A stretch of 50,828 nucleotides of DNA from Vibrio xiamenensis (GCF_900100015.1 NZ_FNDD01000036.1:1346-52173); one strand, 5' to 3'; shown: positions 26,230 through 35,433, counted from the first letter of the stretch. The notes: generated by a model from the letters alone, not told the origin. Made by a program: numbers and translations.

Positions 26230-26419
26230 ATCCAAGCAGATTTATATCAATCACATTGCATTAGTTAAAATAGATCAAGTTGCACTCATTTAATGCATTT
26301 GTGTCAATTTGGTTCATTTTAAAATCTGGCCATTGTCTAGCTAACTGTTTTTCATTATTAAATTCTAGGCGTGATTTTTGCAGCCCCAAATAAGACTTTA
26401 ACGTAATTCAGGATGCATC

Positions 26420-27376
26420 ATGAATTTGTTACATAACACAGATTTGGTCAGCTCTTCTGAAAGATTTGAGTTTTGGGAAAGCATAATTTCTAACAACTAT
26501 GTGAAAGTTCATTGCGAATTAGGCCATAGTAACAATAATACCGTCGCGGCTTCTTTATCAGGTCACAGCTTTGGCGGTGTTGTACTAAATGACCACCAAA
26601 TCAATGTACCAATGAAATACCATCGTTCTGAAAAAGATGTCTATCAAGATCAGAAAGAGGATCTCCAGTTTCTACTCCTACTAAACGGCGTTGGGGAAAT
26701 TTCGCAGGAAGGTCGTAGAGCAACAATCAGTACTGGCGACATGGTGCTATATGATTCATCAAAGCCGTTTGACTTGGACTATTCTGAAAATCATCGAGCG
26801 CTCAATATCAAATTTCCCAAAAATCTCATACGCACAACATTCGACAACGTGAGCCCTTTAATCGCTCGTACTCTTAAGTCTGACAGCACGATGGGTAAAT
26901 TAACTGCTTCAACAATCAGAGAATACGCTAGTTTACCTAACCTGAGAGATATCTCCTCAGAGTTAACTTTATCTTCAGCTCTTATGGATATTATCGCGAC
27001 AGCCCTTAGCGTTGAATTTTCTTCCGACAGCCAAACAACGGACATTAAAAAAAAGCACAAACTCAATAAAATTAAACAACATCTTCTCAATGATCTTAGC
27101 AATGCAGATCTCAACGCAAGTTCCATTGCAGAAACGCATTATATGACAACTCGAACACTTAACCGCTTGTTCGCAATGGAAGGAACAACTGCAATCAAAT
27201 GGCTATGGGAGCAAAGGCTTGAACTCGCTTACAAAATGCTAATCGGGAGGAAAGTAAGGCGTGTATCGGATGTTGCCATTCATTGTGGCTTCAATGATTT
27301 TTCGCATTTCAGCCGCGCTTTCAAGAAAACCTACGGAATAACTCCAAAAGAACTTTTAGCCGGCAAAATAAAATAG
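26420..27376 (+). CDS. AraC-family regulator (FeaR/NphR-like N-terminal domain)
   Basis: 318 residues. The N-terminal part (about 20-190; SSERFEFWESIIS, RRATISTGDMVLYDSSKPFDLDY) resembles the AraC-binding-2 domain of regulators such as FeaR and NphR, often used for aromatic or amine catabolism. The double HTH occupies the last 100 residues (LNASSIAETHYMTTRTLNRLF, then RRVSDVAIHCGFNDFSHFSRAFKKTYGITP). It ends in a strong terminator, and the divergent EthD/MFS control region follows. It is the likely activator of the EthD and MFS/arginase genes through the repeated TAAATTGACT sites. Confidence 0.92.
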   Translation: MNLLHNTDLVSSSERFEFWESIISNNYVKVHCELGHSNNNTVAASLSGHSFGGVVLNDHQINVPMKYHRSEKDVYQDQKEDLQFLLLLNGVGEISQEGRRATISTGDMVLYDSSKPFDLDYSENHRALNIKFPKNLIRTTFDNVSPLIARTLKSDSTMGKLTASTIREYASLPNLRDISSELTLSSALMDIIATALSVEFSSDSQTTDIKKKHKLNKIKQHLLNDLSNADLNASSIAETHYMTTRTLNRLFAMEGTTAIKWLWEQRLELAYKMLIGRKVRRVSDVAIHCGFNDFSHFSRAFKKTYGITPKELLAGKIK

Positions 27377-27395
27377 CGAAAAAGAGAAAAGAGAC

Positions 27396-27430
27396 AGGAA
27401 GATTCATGCTGAGACAAATCTTCCTTTTTT
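27396..27430 (+). terminator. Rho-independent terminator after the AraC gene
   Basis: A 9-bp stem AGGAAGATT/AATCTTCCT with a 12-nt loop and then a run of T. It lies 20 bp after the AraC stop, just before the convergent EthD gene end. Confidence 0.85.
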
Positions 27431-27433
27431 CAT

Positions 27434-27766
27434 CTATTTCACTTCAATTTTATTGAGAGGAAGTGAAATAATACTTTCAAAATCGATAAATCTTTCACTA
27501 TCATTCGAAATAGCAGTCAAAAGATTACTAAACTCTGAATCCTCCGCAGATTCATACGTATAGATAGATAGTGCATCATATTCTTCATATTCATCGGTTG
27601 TGTAAGTATCGCCCGTTTGTTGTGGTTCCCTGATGGGGTGTTGGGTATAACTGACCAAGCCTCTTGCATTGCTAACCATCACTTCTCGATGCTCTTCATA
27701 CAATTTTAAAAACTCTGCTTTTGTCATCCCGGGTTTTCTCTTCATTAGATAAGCAACAGTATGCAT
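27434..27766 (-). CDS. EthD domain-containing protein
   Basis: 110 residues with AAGGAG before the ATG. The opening VAYLMKRKPGMTKAEFLKLYEEHREVM is the typical EthD start; the fold is a ferredoxin-like dimeric alpha/beta barrel. EthD-like proteins accompany degradation pathways and are small cytosolic enzymes or accessory factors whose reactions are mostly unknown. It is divergent from the MFS gene and shares its control region, including the direct repeats. Association with MFS and arginase-fold genes suggests one metabolic unit, but the chemistry is open. Confidence 0.85.
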   Translation of the reverse strand: MHTVAYLMKRKPGMTKAEFLKLYEEHREVMVSNARGLVSYTQHPIREPQQTGDTYTTDEYEEYDALSIYTYESAEDSEFSNLLTAISNDSERFIDFESIISLPLNKIEVK

Positions 27767-27854
27767 TATTACTCCTTAATTTCTGACATATTTTGCTGTG
27801 CCATTAACCATTTGGTTAACGACCCCTCGTCAAATTAGCACCCCAAAACAAGAA

Positions 27855-27886
27855 TAAATTGACTCAAACTACCATCTAAATTGACT
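27855..27886. promoter_or_regulatory. TAAATTGACT direct repeat, likely AraC operator
   Basis: TAAATTGACT occurs at 27855-27864 and 27877-27886, 22 bp apart and so on the same helix face. AraC-type proteins bind such direct repeats. The pair lies 89 bp before the EthD start and 140 bp before the MFS start. A related AAATTGACAC is found in reverse at 26301-26310, ahead of the araC-type gene, which would fit autoregulation. Confidence 0.65.
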
Positions 27887-28025
27887 TGTTTGGACAAACC
27901 CACACCCCGTTCTAATTTGTCATTTTGAGCAAACTTTCCTGTCTGACTGAGTCAAGTATCTTTCCTTCCCAGTGAGTTTAATAACCGTTGGTAATGGATC
28001 ATTTATTAACTTACATGGATGTAAT

Positions 28026-29264
28026 ATGAAAAAAATGCCCACTGAGTGGAAGCTTGTTCTTCTGCTCGCCATATTGTTTGGCATCATTGGCTTGGATCGA
28101 TTTGCTGTTGTATATCTTTTCCCTGTCATCGTGCCTGAATTAAAAATTAACAATACTCAGGCTGGAGCCATCGCCTCAATATTAGCCTTTACCTACGCCA
28201 TCTCTACTTGGTTACTTGGCAGTTATTCTGATCGCCATGGTCGTAAAGGCGTCTTAATTTTTTCTACCGTTTTCTTTTCTGTGATGACATGGCTCACTGG
28301 TATCGCAAAATCATTTACTGCAATGCTAGCTATTCGTGGCCTCTTGGGAATTGGTGAAGGTGGCGTATTCAGTACCAGTGTTGCGGCTATTTCTGAAAAT
28401 GTAAAACCAGAGAAAAAAGGGCTGATGATGGGTGTACACCAAGCATTCTTCCCGTTGTTAGGCATTGGTCTAGGTCCGATCATTGCGACTCAGCTTAACG
28501 AAGTTATGCCTTGGGAAGCGGTATTTTTCGTGGTGGGTATTCCGGGAATCCTGCTTGCTTATGGCTTACATAAGGTCATGAAAAATAAACCCATAGCTCA
28601 ACCATCTGGTAATGAACACCCGTCTAAAACTGAAAAAAGCAGCACGTTATCCGTGCTTAAAGTTCGCAATGTTTGGGTCGCGACGCTAATGAGCTGCTGT
28701 TTCCAAAGTGGGCTTTACGTTTTTTCAACCTTTGTTGCCTTGTACCTAACTCAGGTCGTTCACTTAGAGCTTTCTGACGTCGGCTTTATTATTTCAGGCT
28801 GGGGGTTTGGGGGCGCAATCGGCATGATCATTATGCCCTCACTTTCTGATCGCTTAGGAAGAAAGCCGGTCGTATTTGTGTGTTCTGCCATCTACGGTGC
28901 ACTCATGTACTTATTCGCATTTAGTACTGGTCTGAGTCAAATTCAAATGTTCTTACTTCTTGGCTTTGCTGGCATCTTTGGCTTTGGTCTTGCCCCTATC
29001 TACTTAGCCATTATTCCGGCAGAAAGTGTTCCGGCCCAACAAGCAGGCAGCGCAGTCGGTATTCCAACGGGTGTCGGAGAAATGGCCGGAGGCGTGATCA
29101 TGCCAATCGTTGCCGGCGGCTTAGCGGACCTGTTCGGTTTACACATCACCATGGAAATTGTCGGTGCGGCATTTACGTTGATCGCCATTCTATCTGTGCT
29201 GTTCATTGAAACCGCTCCGGTCAAAACTCGACGCCGTCAGGTCTCTCTGACAGCCAACTCATAA
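28026..29264 (+). CDS. MFS transporter
   Basis: About 412 residues from the ATG at 28026 (MKKMPTEWKL, GGA upstream); a GTG 54 bp earlier would add a non-membrane leader and is rejected. Twelve hydrophobic segments are expected, with the MFS A-motif at GSYSDRHGRKGVLI in loop 2-3 and its repeat SLSDRLGRKPVVF in loop 8-9. Similar to organic-acid/aromatic-acid type inner-membrane porters. It lies 70 bp before the arginase-fold gene and is probably in one operon with it. A guanidino or other nitrogenous substrate is a guess from that partner. Confidence 0.92.
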   Translation: MKKMPTEWKLVLLLAILFGIIGLDRFAVVYLFPVIVPELKINNTQAGAIASILAFTYAISTWLLGSYSDRHGRKGVLIFSTVFFSVMTWLTGIAKSFTAMLAIRGLLGIGEGGVFSTSVAAISENVKPEKKGLMMGVHQAFFPLLGIGLGPIIATQLNEVMPWEAVFFVVGIPGILLAYGLHKVMKNKPIAQPSGNEHPSKTEKSSTLSVLKVRNVWVATLMSCCFQSGLYVFSTFVALYLTQVVHLELSDVGFIISGWGFGGAIGMIIMPSLSDRLGRKPVVFVCSAIYGALMYLFAFSTGLSQIQMFLLLGFAGIFGFGLAPIYLAIIPAESVPAQQAGSAVGIPTGVGEMAGGVIMPIVAGGLADLFGLHITMEIVGAAFTLIAILSVLFIETAPVKTRRRQVSLTANS

Positions 29265-29296
29265 CAACGATTAAAATCTATTTTCAAATGCGATTG

Positions 29297-29317
29297 AGCC
29301 CCCAGATTTTGGGGGCT
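29297..29317 (+). terminator. Intercistronic hairpin between MFS and arginase-fold genes
   Basis: A GC-rich 8-bp stem AGCCCCCA/TGGGGGCT with a 5-nt loop sits between the MFS stop and the ribosome site of the next gene. The following bases (TATATC) are not a T-run, so partial termination or RNA processing that sets unequal expression is more likely than full termination. Confidence 0.5.
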
Positions 29318-29334
29318 TATATCAAGGAGAATTT

Positions 29335-30204
29335 ATGTCTGACTCAAAAACACTTCGTTTACACTTTCCTCAATGGCAGGGTGGCAACAACGAGGCATAT
29401 CATTTTGGTTCACAAATGCTGGCATTTTTGGCGCCCGACCCACAAGGTCCGGTTGCAGAAGTCCCTGTAAGCCGTCCAACTGGAGTTGAGTTAACAGAAG
29501 AGCAAGGGCTAAAAGGCCGCTCACAATTACTCGACCAGTTACACAGCGCGACAAACATTATCGAACAACACCAACCAGACAGCATTGTTGTGCTAGGTGG
29601 TGACTGCCTTGTTGATCTCGCCCCATTCGCCTATCTAAATGAAAAATATCAAGGTGAGCTTGGTATCATTTGGGTTGATGCGCACCCAGATATTATGACT
29701 CCAGAGCAATACAATCATGCGCATGCTATGGTTCTCGGCAATTTAATGGGCATCGGCGATGAAGAATTTAAAGCTGTCGTCAAGACTCCGGTCAAACCTG
29801 AAAATGTCTTATTTGCGGGGTTGGGTGCGACCCTGCCTTACGAAACTGATTTTATTCAGAATAATAGTATGGCTTTTGTTGGCCCTGAAGAATTGGCGCA
29901 AACCAGTACTCCTGTTACCGATTGGATAAAAGCGAAAGGCATTACTAAAGTCGCCATTCATCTGGATTTAGATGTGATGTCGATTGCCGACTTCGGCTCG
30001 CTGTATTTTGCAGAACGCGATGTCCCTGCCGATAAGTTCGAAGGTTTAACTCAAGGAGCAATGAAACTTTCAGCCGTGCAACGTCTGATTAATGACATTG
30101 GCGACACTATCGAAGTGGTTGGTTTAGGGGTTACAGAGCATCTACCGTGGGATGCACTGCGCCTGAAAAACATGCTCGCAAGCTTCCCTTTACTTGGTAA
30201 GTAA
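29335..30204 (+). CDS. Arginase/ureohydrolase-fold family protein
   Basis: 289 residues with a strong AAGGAGA ribosome site. The metal-site motifs are GGDC (88-91), DAHPD (115-119) and HLDLDVMS (Asp211, Asp213). In arginase and agmatinase the first motif is GGDH and its His binds one manganese; here it is Cys91. The segment HAHAMVLGN (128-136) matches the usual HGM loop only loosely. Some arginase-superfamily members do carry GGDC, so this is a divergent branch and not necessarily a dead enzyme. Hydrolysis of a guanidino or amide substrate supplied by the MFS porter is the likely role; arginase or agmatinase activity should not be assumed. Confidence 0.88.
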   Translation: MSDSKTLRLHFPQWQGGNNEAYHFGSQMLAFLAPDPQGPVAEVPVSRPTGVELTEEQGLKGRSQLLDQLHSATNIIEQHQPDSIVVLGGDCLVDLAPFAYLNEKYQGELGIIWVDAHPDIMTPEQYNHAHAMVLGNLMGIGDEEFKAVVKTPVKPENVLFAGLGATLPYETDFIQNNSMAFVGPEELAQTSTPVTDWIKAKGITKVAIHLDLDVMSIADFGSLYFAERDVPADKFEGLTQGAMKLSAVQRLINDIGDTIEVVGLGVTEHLPWDALRLKNMLASFPLLGK

Positions 30205-30377
30205 GCGCGATTTTTCCTCAGTCATAATACCCAACCTACGGGATAAATTATGGGGGCTTAACCTTAAGCCCTCGATCAATTTACCCCAACAGACTTAGGT
30301 GTATGAGATAGATAAAACGCTCGCGAGCATAGATGTTGCCAGTCATTGCTCTAACTCGCGCAAGTAAAGCGCTGCAA

Positions 30378-30977
30378 TCATTCTTGCAACGAAAGAAGCA
30401 AAACTGACTCTTGATATATATCCTTAATCGCCGATTGTAGAACCTCGATTTGCTCTGCTGTCGCGCGATCTGCACGTTCAAAATTAAGGTGTGCGATTAC
30501 CTTCATTCCGCAGTATTGAAAGATGCCAAAGTCTGAAGTCAATGCTATCGCTTTATCCATGCCAGACGCCTGATACTCTTGGGCCGATTTACCTTGTGTA
30601 TTAATCACAACAACCTTCTTATCACTGAGCAAACCCTGTTGTTTTCCCTCGACATAACGATAGGCAAACCCGTAGCTAAACACGCGATCAATATAGCCTT
30701 TCATCATTGCAGGCATACCCGCCCACCAGATCGGATAAATAAACGTCAGACAATCAGCCCACTCAATCAACTGCTGCTCAGTTTTAACCTCTTTTGCTAC
30801 AACGCCGCGTCTCTGATCGGTCAGGTCCTGCGCGGATAAAACCGGATTAAAATTCAACTGATGGAGATCTCTGATTTGAACGTCATGCTCACTCTTCAAC
30901 ATCTCGGTTAAATTATTTTTTATCGTGGCATTCAAACTCTTGTCAGATGGATGTGCGTAAATAATCAAGTGGTTCAT
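30378..30977 (-). CDS. NAD(P)H-dependent quinone oxidoreductase-like flavoprotein
   Basis: 199 residues. Flavodoxin-like fold of the NQO1/KefF/MdaB group: N-terminal LIIYAHPSDKSLNATIK for FMN or FAD phosphate binding, and FIYPIWWAGMPAMMKGYIDRVFSYGFAY, the family hallmark, at about 79-108. It reduces quinones or nitro compounds in the cytoplasm as a protective two-electron step. It follows an AraC gene on the same strand by 78 bp, which is its probable regulator. Confidence 0.92.
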   Translation of the reverse strand: MNHLIIYAHPSDKSLNATIKNNLTEMLKSEHDVQIRDLHQLNFNPVLSAQDLTDQRRGVVAKEVKTEQQLIEWADCLTFIYPIWWAGMPAMMKGYIDRVFSYGFAYRYVEGKQQGLLSDKKVVVINTQGKSAQEYQASGMDKAIALTSDFGIFQYCGMKVIAHLNFERADRATAEQIEVLQSAIKDIYQESVLLLSLQE

Positions 30978-31055
30978 GGTGGTGTAACTCCGTTAACGAA
31001 TAAACGCCACCATGTTATGAGGCTAAATCAAAGTTGAATTGTACGAAAACGAAAT

Positions 31056-31859
31056 TCAAGTTGGCACACCGCATACCTGACACTGAATATCGAGATATTG
31101 TGAGGGGCTAAGATGCAAATAATGTTTAAAATCACGAATCAAATGACTTTGATCGTAATACCCACACTCAAAAACAATCTCTGCCCAATTAACCACCAGC
31201 GCTCTGTCAACGCATGACTGAATAGATTCTATCGCTTGAATAAAACGTTGGTAACGACTGTACTCTTTTGCACTAAAGCCGAGTTGCTTTTGATACTGCA
31301 GCTGAAGCGTACGAATATTTTTGCCATATTTTTCAGCGGTACGTTTAATTTGCGGCTGCTGGCTGCGATTGTGAGCAAAATTTAAATTAACATCAGGGGC
31401 ATCACGTAAATAAGACTCTCCAACCGAAATAAGGTATTCAGAGCGTGATGTCGCATCAGACAATTGATCTAGCTCTTTCCTCATTCCCATAAAGCAATCT
31501 TCATCAAGAGAAGACTCAAATTGCGGGTCAACGCGGCCACAGCCAAACAAACGGTAAAAGCCATCCCCTAAAAAGTGAATAACGATGATCTCGGATTTCG
31601 GCGGCAGTTGATATTCAATAGCCTGTTTTACCGGACCTAGCATAAGGTATCGATCAACAATCAGAGTTTTTTGGTTTTGCAATTGAATTGAAATAGGTGC
31701 ACCCAAGCTAAAAATCAGCATCACTTGAAACGATGGCAATAAGGTCTGTTTCATCGTTTGTTTCGAACGATTCTCGGCAAAATAGAAATGGGAGTATATA
31801 GCCTGAAGATGTTCAGGAACTGTGAGTCGTTGACCCAAGTATTCAGGGTTACTTTCCAT
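31056..31859 (-). CDS. AraC-family regulator
   Basis: About 267 residues from the ATG at 31859, which has GGAG 9 nt upstream; a GTG six codons earlier is not favoured. The N-terminal half is a cupin-like sensor with weak similarity to known ones (FQVMLIFSLGAPISIQL). The C-terminal HTH pair (TLQLQYQKQLGFSAKEYSRYQRF, then WAEIVFECGYYDQSHLIRDFKHYLHLSPSQYL) is the DUF6597/AraC type. Probably controls the flavoprotein gene just downstream. Confidence 0.9.
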   Translation of the reverse strand: MESNPEYLGQRLTVPEHLQAIYSHFYFAENRSKQTMKQTLLPSFQVMLIFSLGAPISIQLQNQKTLIVDRYLMLGPVKQAIEYQLPPKSEIIVIHFLGDGFYRLFGCGRVDPQFESSLDEDCFMGMRKELDQLSDATSRSEYLISVGESYLRDAPDVNLNFAHNRSQQPQIKRTAEKYGKNIRTLQLQYQKQLGFSAKEYSRYQRFIQAIESIQSCVDRALVVNWAEIVFECGYYDQSHLIRDFKHYLHLSPSQYLDIQCQVCGVPT

Positions 31860-31903
31860 GACTATTTTCTCCACCACGCGGTAAATCGATGAGTTAATCT
31901 AAC

Positions 31904-32773
31904 TTAAAAGAAGCCAATTGGCAGATAAAAATCCAGTTCAAACTGTTCATTTTGATCAATAAAGTGATTCTTTAAATATTGAACATAAGCCGGTGTGGCA
32001 CGCAATTTAAAGCCCGATTCAGGTAACCAATGTTCTAATATCAAACTCAATTTTGGCAACAGTTCTCCATAAACACCACTCAATGGGAATACGGCATGAA
32101 GCCCTCCCGGAATAACAAATTGATTAACCACTCCGCGCACCGTAAGCGGTTTTTCTATCTCGATGCATGCCACGTAACGACATTTATCGAGCGCCACCCA
32201 AGCAGGGTTGGAATGATGTAACCCATATTGAATGGAAAAATCTCGATTTTCAGCTTTCGCCCACGCTTGTAATAATAACCAAGCATTTGAAATAGAACGA
32301 TTATATCCAGTGTGACGAACATAGGCTGCCATACGACTAGGAACGTCAAGGATTTTGGGCGTGGGTAAGCTCTGAGTGGTTGCGTGCTGATAACCCAGCG
32401 CTATGTCTTTATCTTCTAAATAAGGTTTATCTGAAACCTGCAAATCGTGTTGGCGCCATTGCTTTGGCGACATATGAAAGACACTTTTGAACGCCCGATT
32501 GAATGAAGAGGCAGAACTAAAGCCACTCTTATTCACGATATCGATAACCCTCGCCTGCGGGTCAAACATCAACTGATTGGCGGCGTATTCCATGCGAATA
32601 CGGCGAATATACTGATTAACCGATTCGCCAACAACACGCTGAAACGTGCGATGAAAATGCTGCTCCGAATAGGATGCAACTTTGGCAAGTTCACCCGCCG
32701 TTAAGTCACGGCTGATATCTTGATGGATATAAAACAGCACATCGTTGATTCTCGATTGTTGAAGTTTATTCAT
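31904..32773 (-). CDS. AraC-family regulator with GyrI-like effector domain
   Basis: About 289 residues from the ATG at 32773 (MNKLQQSR); a TTG four codons upstream is also open. HTH domain first (residues 1-105; LAKVASYSEQHFHRTFQRVVGESVNQYIRRIRM, ending FHMSPKQWR), then a GyrI-like/effector-binding domain (about 130-290; SRMAAYVRHTGYNRSISNAWLLLQAWA). This is the Rob/SoxS-fused type that senses small hydrophobic or cationic compounds and often controls efflux. Divergent from the aminotransferase gene, with 111 bp between starts. Confidence 0.92.
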   Translation of the reverse strand: MNKLQQSRINDVLFYIHQDISRDLTAGELAKVASYSEQHFHRTFQRVVGESVNQYIRRIRMEYAANQLMFDPQARVIDIVNKSGFSSASSFNRAFKSVFHMSPKQWRQHDLQVSDKPYLEDKDIALGYQHATTQSLPTPKILDVPSRMAAYVRHTGYNRSISNAWLLLQAWAKAENRDFSIQYGLHHSNPAWVALDKCRYVACIEIEKPLTVRGVVNQFVIPGGLHAVFPLSGVYGELLPKLSLILEHWLPESGFKLRATPAYVQYLKNHFIDQNEQFELDFYLPIGFF

Positions 32774-32884
32774 AGCGAAAGCCAAATAGCATAAATGGAC
32801 ATGTTAGTGAGCATATATGGACCGACTTATCTTGCCAAGAGTGATTACTATTGCCACACCAACCACGATAATGTCGAGTCTCAT

Positions 32885-34045
32885 ATGGAAATTGCCCACT
32901 CAGTTCAGCAAATAAAACCCTCCTATATCCGTGAAATCCTTGCAGCGGCCAGTGATGAAAATGTCATTTCGCTCGCCGGAGGATTACCCGATGAACAGAC
33001 CTTCCCTATCCACCTGATGAAACCGGCGATCGAATCGCTGCCTACGATGAGAGACGTTTTTCAATACGGTCCTACACCTGGATACGAGCCATTAATTGCT
33101 CACCTGACTCAATCGTATCAGCTGCCGGAAACCCATCGAGTTATAACCTGTACAGGATCTCAACAAGGCTTAGATTTAATTGCTCGCGCCTATGTTAACC
33201 CCAAGGATACTATCGCAATGGAAGCGCCTTGTTATCTTGGTGCAATGCAGGTGTTTGGTTTAGCACAGGCAAATTTAGTGACTATCTCGCAAGACGAATT
33301 CGGCCCTAATATCAGTGAATTAGAACAATGCTTCAAAACCGAATCACCCAAGATGTTCTATGCTGTGCCAGATTTCCATAATCCAACTGGCGTATGCTGG
33401 TCGCTTGAGAAACGTCACCAAGTGGCGGCGCTATGCATGAAGTACAATGTGGTATTCATTGAAGATGCGCCGTATCGAGAATTACGCTTTTCTGGTGACG
33501 CCCTTGCGCTGGTATCCGATTTTTGCCCAGACCACTCAATTGTGCTGCGTTCCCTATCGAAAGTCGCCTCCCCTGGGCTTAGATTTGGTACGGTAAGTGG
33601 AAAGCAGAGTTACTTAGAACCTTTGGTCAAAGTAAAACAAGGAGCTGACTTACACTCGAGTACTCCGGTACAAGCGATCATCTTAGGTTTACTGCAACAC
33701 CCCGAATTTCCCAGCCACCTCAAAGCAATACGAGCTGTTTATCAAGCTCGTCATGCGACGCTCGTGCAAGCGCTGCAAACCTATCTGCCTGATGGATGCA
33801 CAATCATTCCAACCGAGGGAGGCATGTTTGTCTGGGTGACCCTTCCAACGTGCGACACCTATCAATTAGCACACGAATTATTGGCAAATAAGGTTGCTGT
33901 CGTCCCAAGCCCAGTATTTTATCCCGCATCAAGTCAAGCCACGTCGGCAATACGTCTTAACTTTACCAACGCCGCCCCAGAGGATTTGATCACCGCCGTT
34001 CAGCGTATTGCTCGAGTTCTAAAATCTAATCTAACTAAAATTTAG
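32885..34045 (+). CDS. PLP-dependent aminotransferase (MocR/2-aminoadipate type)
   Basis: About 386 residues from the ATG at 32885 (MEIAHSVQQIKPSYIREIL), matching family length; an ATG 90 bp upstream would overlap the divergent promoter. Fold-type I hallmarks: GLPDEQTFP, YGPTPGYEPL, TGSQQGLDL, PDFHNPTG, EDAPYRELRF and the PLP-binding Lys226 in SLSKVASPGLRFG. It resembles LysN-type or aromatic/2-aminoadipate aminotransferases, without the HTH that MocR regulators carry. Donor and acceptor cannot be fixed. The EamA exporter gene converges on it. Confidence 0.9.
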   Translation: MEIAHSVQQIKPSYIREILAAASDENVISLAGGLPDEQTFPIHLMKPAIESLPTMRDVFQYGPTPGYEPLIAHLTQSYQLPETHRVITCTGSQQGLDLIARAYVNPKDTIAMEAPCYLGAMQVFGLAQANLVTISQDEFGPNISELEQCFKTESPKMFYAVPDFHNPTGVCWSLEKRHQVAALCMKYNVVFIEDAPYRELRFSGDALALVSDFCPDHSIVLRSLSKVASPGLRFGTVSGKQSYLEPLVKVKQGADLHSSTPVQAIILGLLQHPEFPSHLKAIRAVYQARHATLVQALQTYLPDGCTIIPTEGGMFVWVTLPTCDTYQLAHELLANKVAVVPSPVFYPASSQATSAIRLNFTNAAPEDLITAVQRIARVLKSNLTKI

Positions 34046-34056
34046 CAATGTATATG

Positions 34057-34087
34057 AGGTTATCGGCGCTGAATGCGCCCATAACCT
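34057..34087 (+). terminator. Hairpin at the aminotransferase 3' end
   Basis: AGGTTAT/ATAACCT with an inner GGCGC/GCGCC stem, one C:C mismatch and a 5-nt loop, directly after the stop. It lacks a T-run, so termination efficiency is uncertain. Confidence 0.45.
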
Positions 34088-34150
34088 GGCTGGATAAAGC
34101 ACAAACGCACTGTCGAAAATCCCCCACGATCATCATATACAACACTATGG

Positions 34151-35062
34151 CTACGATTGTAGGGCTTTTACTTCTTCGGCTTGTTTTGCGGGGCGGACAA
34201 TCAGCCACACTGCAACGGCGACAATCAGTGAGCCGAAAATAAACCCTTGGCTGATTGCTTCATCAAGTACGACGTATCCCCATAAAATGGCGAACGGTGG
34301 AATTAAAAACGTCACCGTCATCGAGCGCAGCGGCCCGATATCACTGATTAAGCGGAAAAAGACAATATAGGCGCACGCGGTACAAATTACGCCAAGCGCA
34401 ATGATACTCGCCCACACTTCGCCTTGCGCCCAATGAATCGAGGTATCTGTTGTACTGGTAAAAATAAACAGCGGCAGCAACAAAGTGGTTGCGCCAATTT
34501 GGCTACCAAACGCCACGATTTTAGGATCTAAACCGCCTTGATTGTTGATCCATTGACGAGTGAGGAACCCCGACACCGCATAACAGCTGGTTGCAACCAA
34601 GCAAGCCAGGCCGCCAAACACAAGCTCCTGCATCGAATGCGCTTCACCAAAGGTGGTAATAATCGCAATGCCTACCGCACCAAGGATCACCGCCGCCCAC
34701 TTACTTAAGGTGAGTTTTTCCGCAAAAAAGGTAAAGCCAATCAGCGCGCCCATTAGCGGCGTGGTGGCATTAAGCACCGCGGAATAGCCAGCAGGTAACC
34801 ACTGGGCAGCGATACAATACATGACAAATGGCACGCCAGAATTAATCATGCCGAGGGTAAAGCAGGCGCGAAACTTTCCGTTAAACCGAATCGGGCAGCG
34901 AAGTGCCAACAGGATTACCGCCAAACCGACAAAGCCAAAAAACACTCGCAAAAATGCACTATTAATCGCGCCAAACTCCGGCACCGTAATCCTCATAAAT
35001 AGGAAGCTCGCTCCCCAAATCGCCGCGAGAGCCAATAATCGAGTGTAATCAGATAAACGCAT
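34151..35062 (-). CDS. EamA/DMT-family transporter
   Basis: About 303 residues from the ATG at 35062 (MRLSDYTRLLALAAIWGASFLFMRI) with AGGA 6 nt upstream; an upstream start would add 12 non-membrane residues. Two EamA repeats with ten hydrophobic segments, the second starting near residue 145 (GGLACLVATSCYAVSGFLTRQW). An inner-membrane metabolite exporter of the RhtA/YdcZ type; substrate unknown. It converges with the aminotransferase gene, so an amino acid or amine is a reasonable but unproven cargo. Confidence 0.9.
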   Translation of the reverse strand: MRLSDYTRLLALAAIWGASFLFMRITVPEFGAINSAFLRVFFGFVGLAVILLALRCPIRFNGKFRACFTLGMINSGVPFVMYCIAAQWLPAGYSAVLNATTPLMGALIGFTFFAEKLTLSKWAAVILGAVGIAIITTFGEAHSMQELVFGGLACLVATSCYAVSGFLTRQWINNQGGLDPKIVAFGSQIGATTLLLPLFIFTSTTDTSIHWAQGEVWASIIALGVICTACAYIVFFRLISDIGPLRSMTVTFLIPPFAILWGYVVLDEAISQGFIFGSLIVAVAVWLIVRPAKQAEEVKALQS

Positions 35063-35433
35063 CTTCTGTCCTATCAAATGCCAAATATTGAGCGCCAAAC
35101 AACTTTGCGCCCGCCATTTGAATGATGAAACTGGCGCGCGAAAAATTCAGCGCGGTAAATCTTAAAGCAGGAGTTTAAAGTAGGATGAATAATTAGACGA
35201 ACAGATATTTAGATTACAATGCCGTATTTCGAATCTATCACGCTTTAAAATGATACCGCCGAGCACTTTGCATTCATCTTGGTATTCACGAATAGGCATT
35301 TTCGGCGGCGCAATATCAGCAGCAAAGTCAACACGTTCAGCGCGGCGCCAACACAGCGCGATAAGCTCCATCGGCTTAGTTGGCTTGTTGCCCAAAGCGT
35401 CAACTCCGCGCTGTGTTTGTCACCACGGCGAGC
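35063..35433. other. Spacer between lyase and EamA genes
   Basis: 371 bp. An open minus-strand frame of 77 codons (35162-35395, TTG start; internal ATG at 35371) has no ribosome site and a tail of low-complexity residues. I do not support it as a gene. The EamA promoter should be at the right side of the EamA start. No clear hairpin seen. Confidence 0.4.

Noticed and set aside
24541..27930. CAAAATGACAAAT occurs in the beta-glucoside control region and, reversed, before the MFS gene
   Set aside because: A 13-base AT-rich match is expected by chance in a window of this size, and the two loci have different regulators.
35162..35395. 77-codon minus-strand frame, possibly a small gene
   Set aside because: TTG start without a ribosome site, low-complexity C-terminus and no recognisable motif; treated as spacer.
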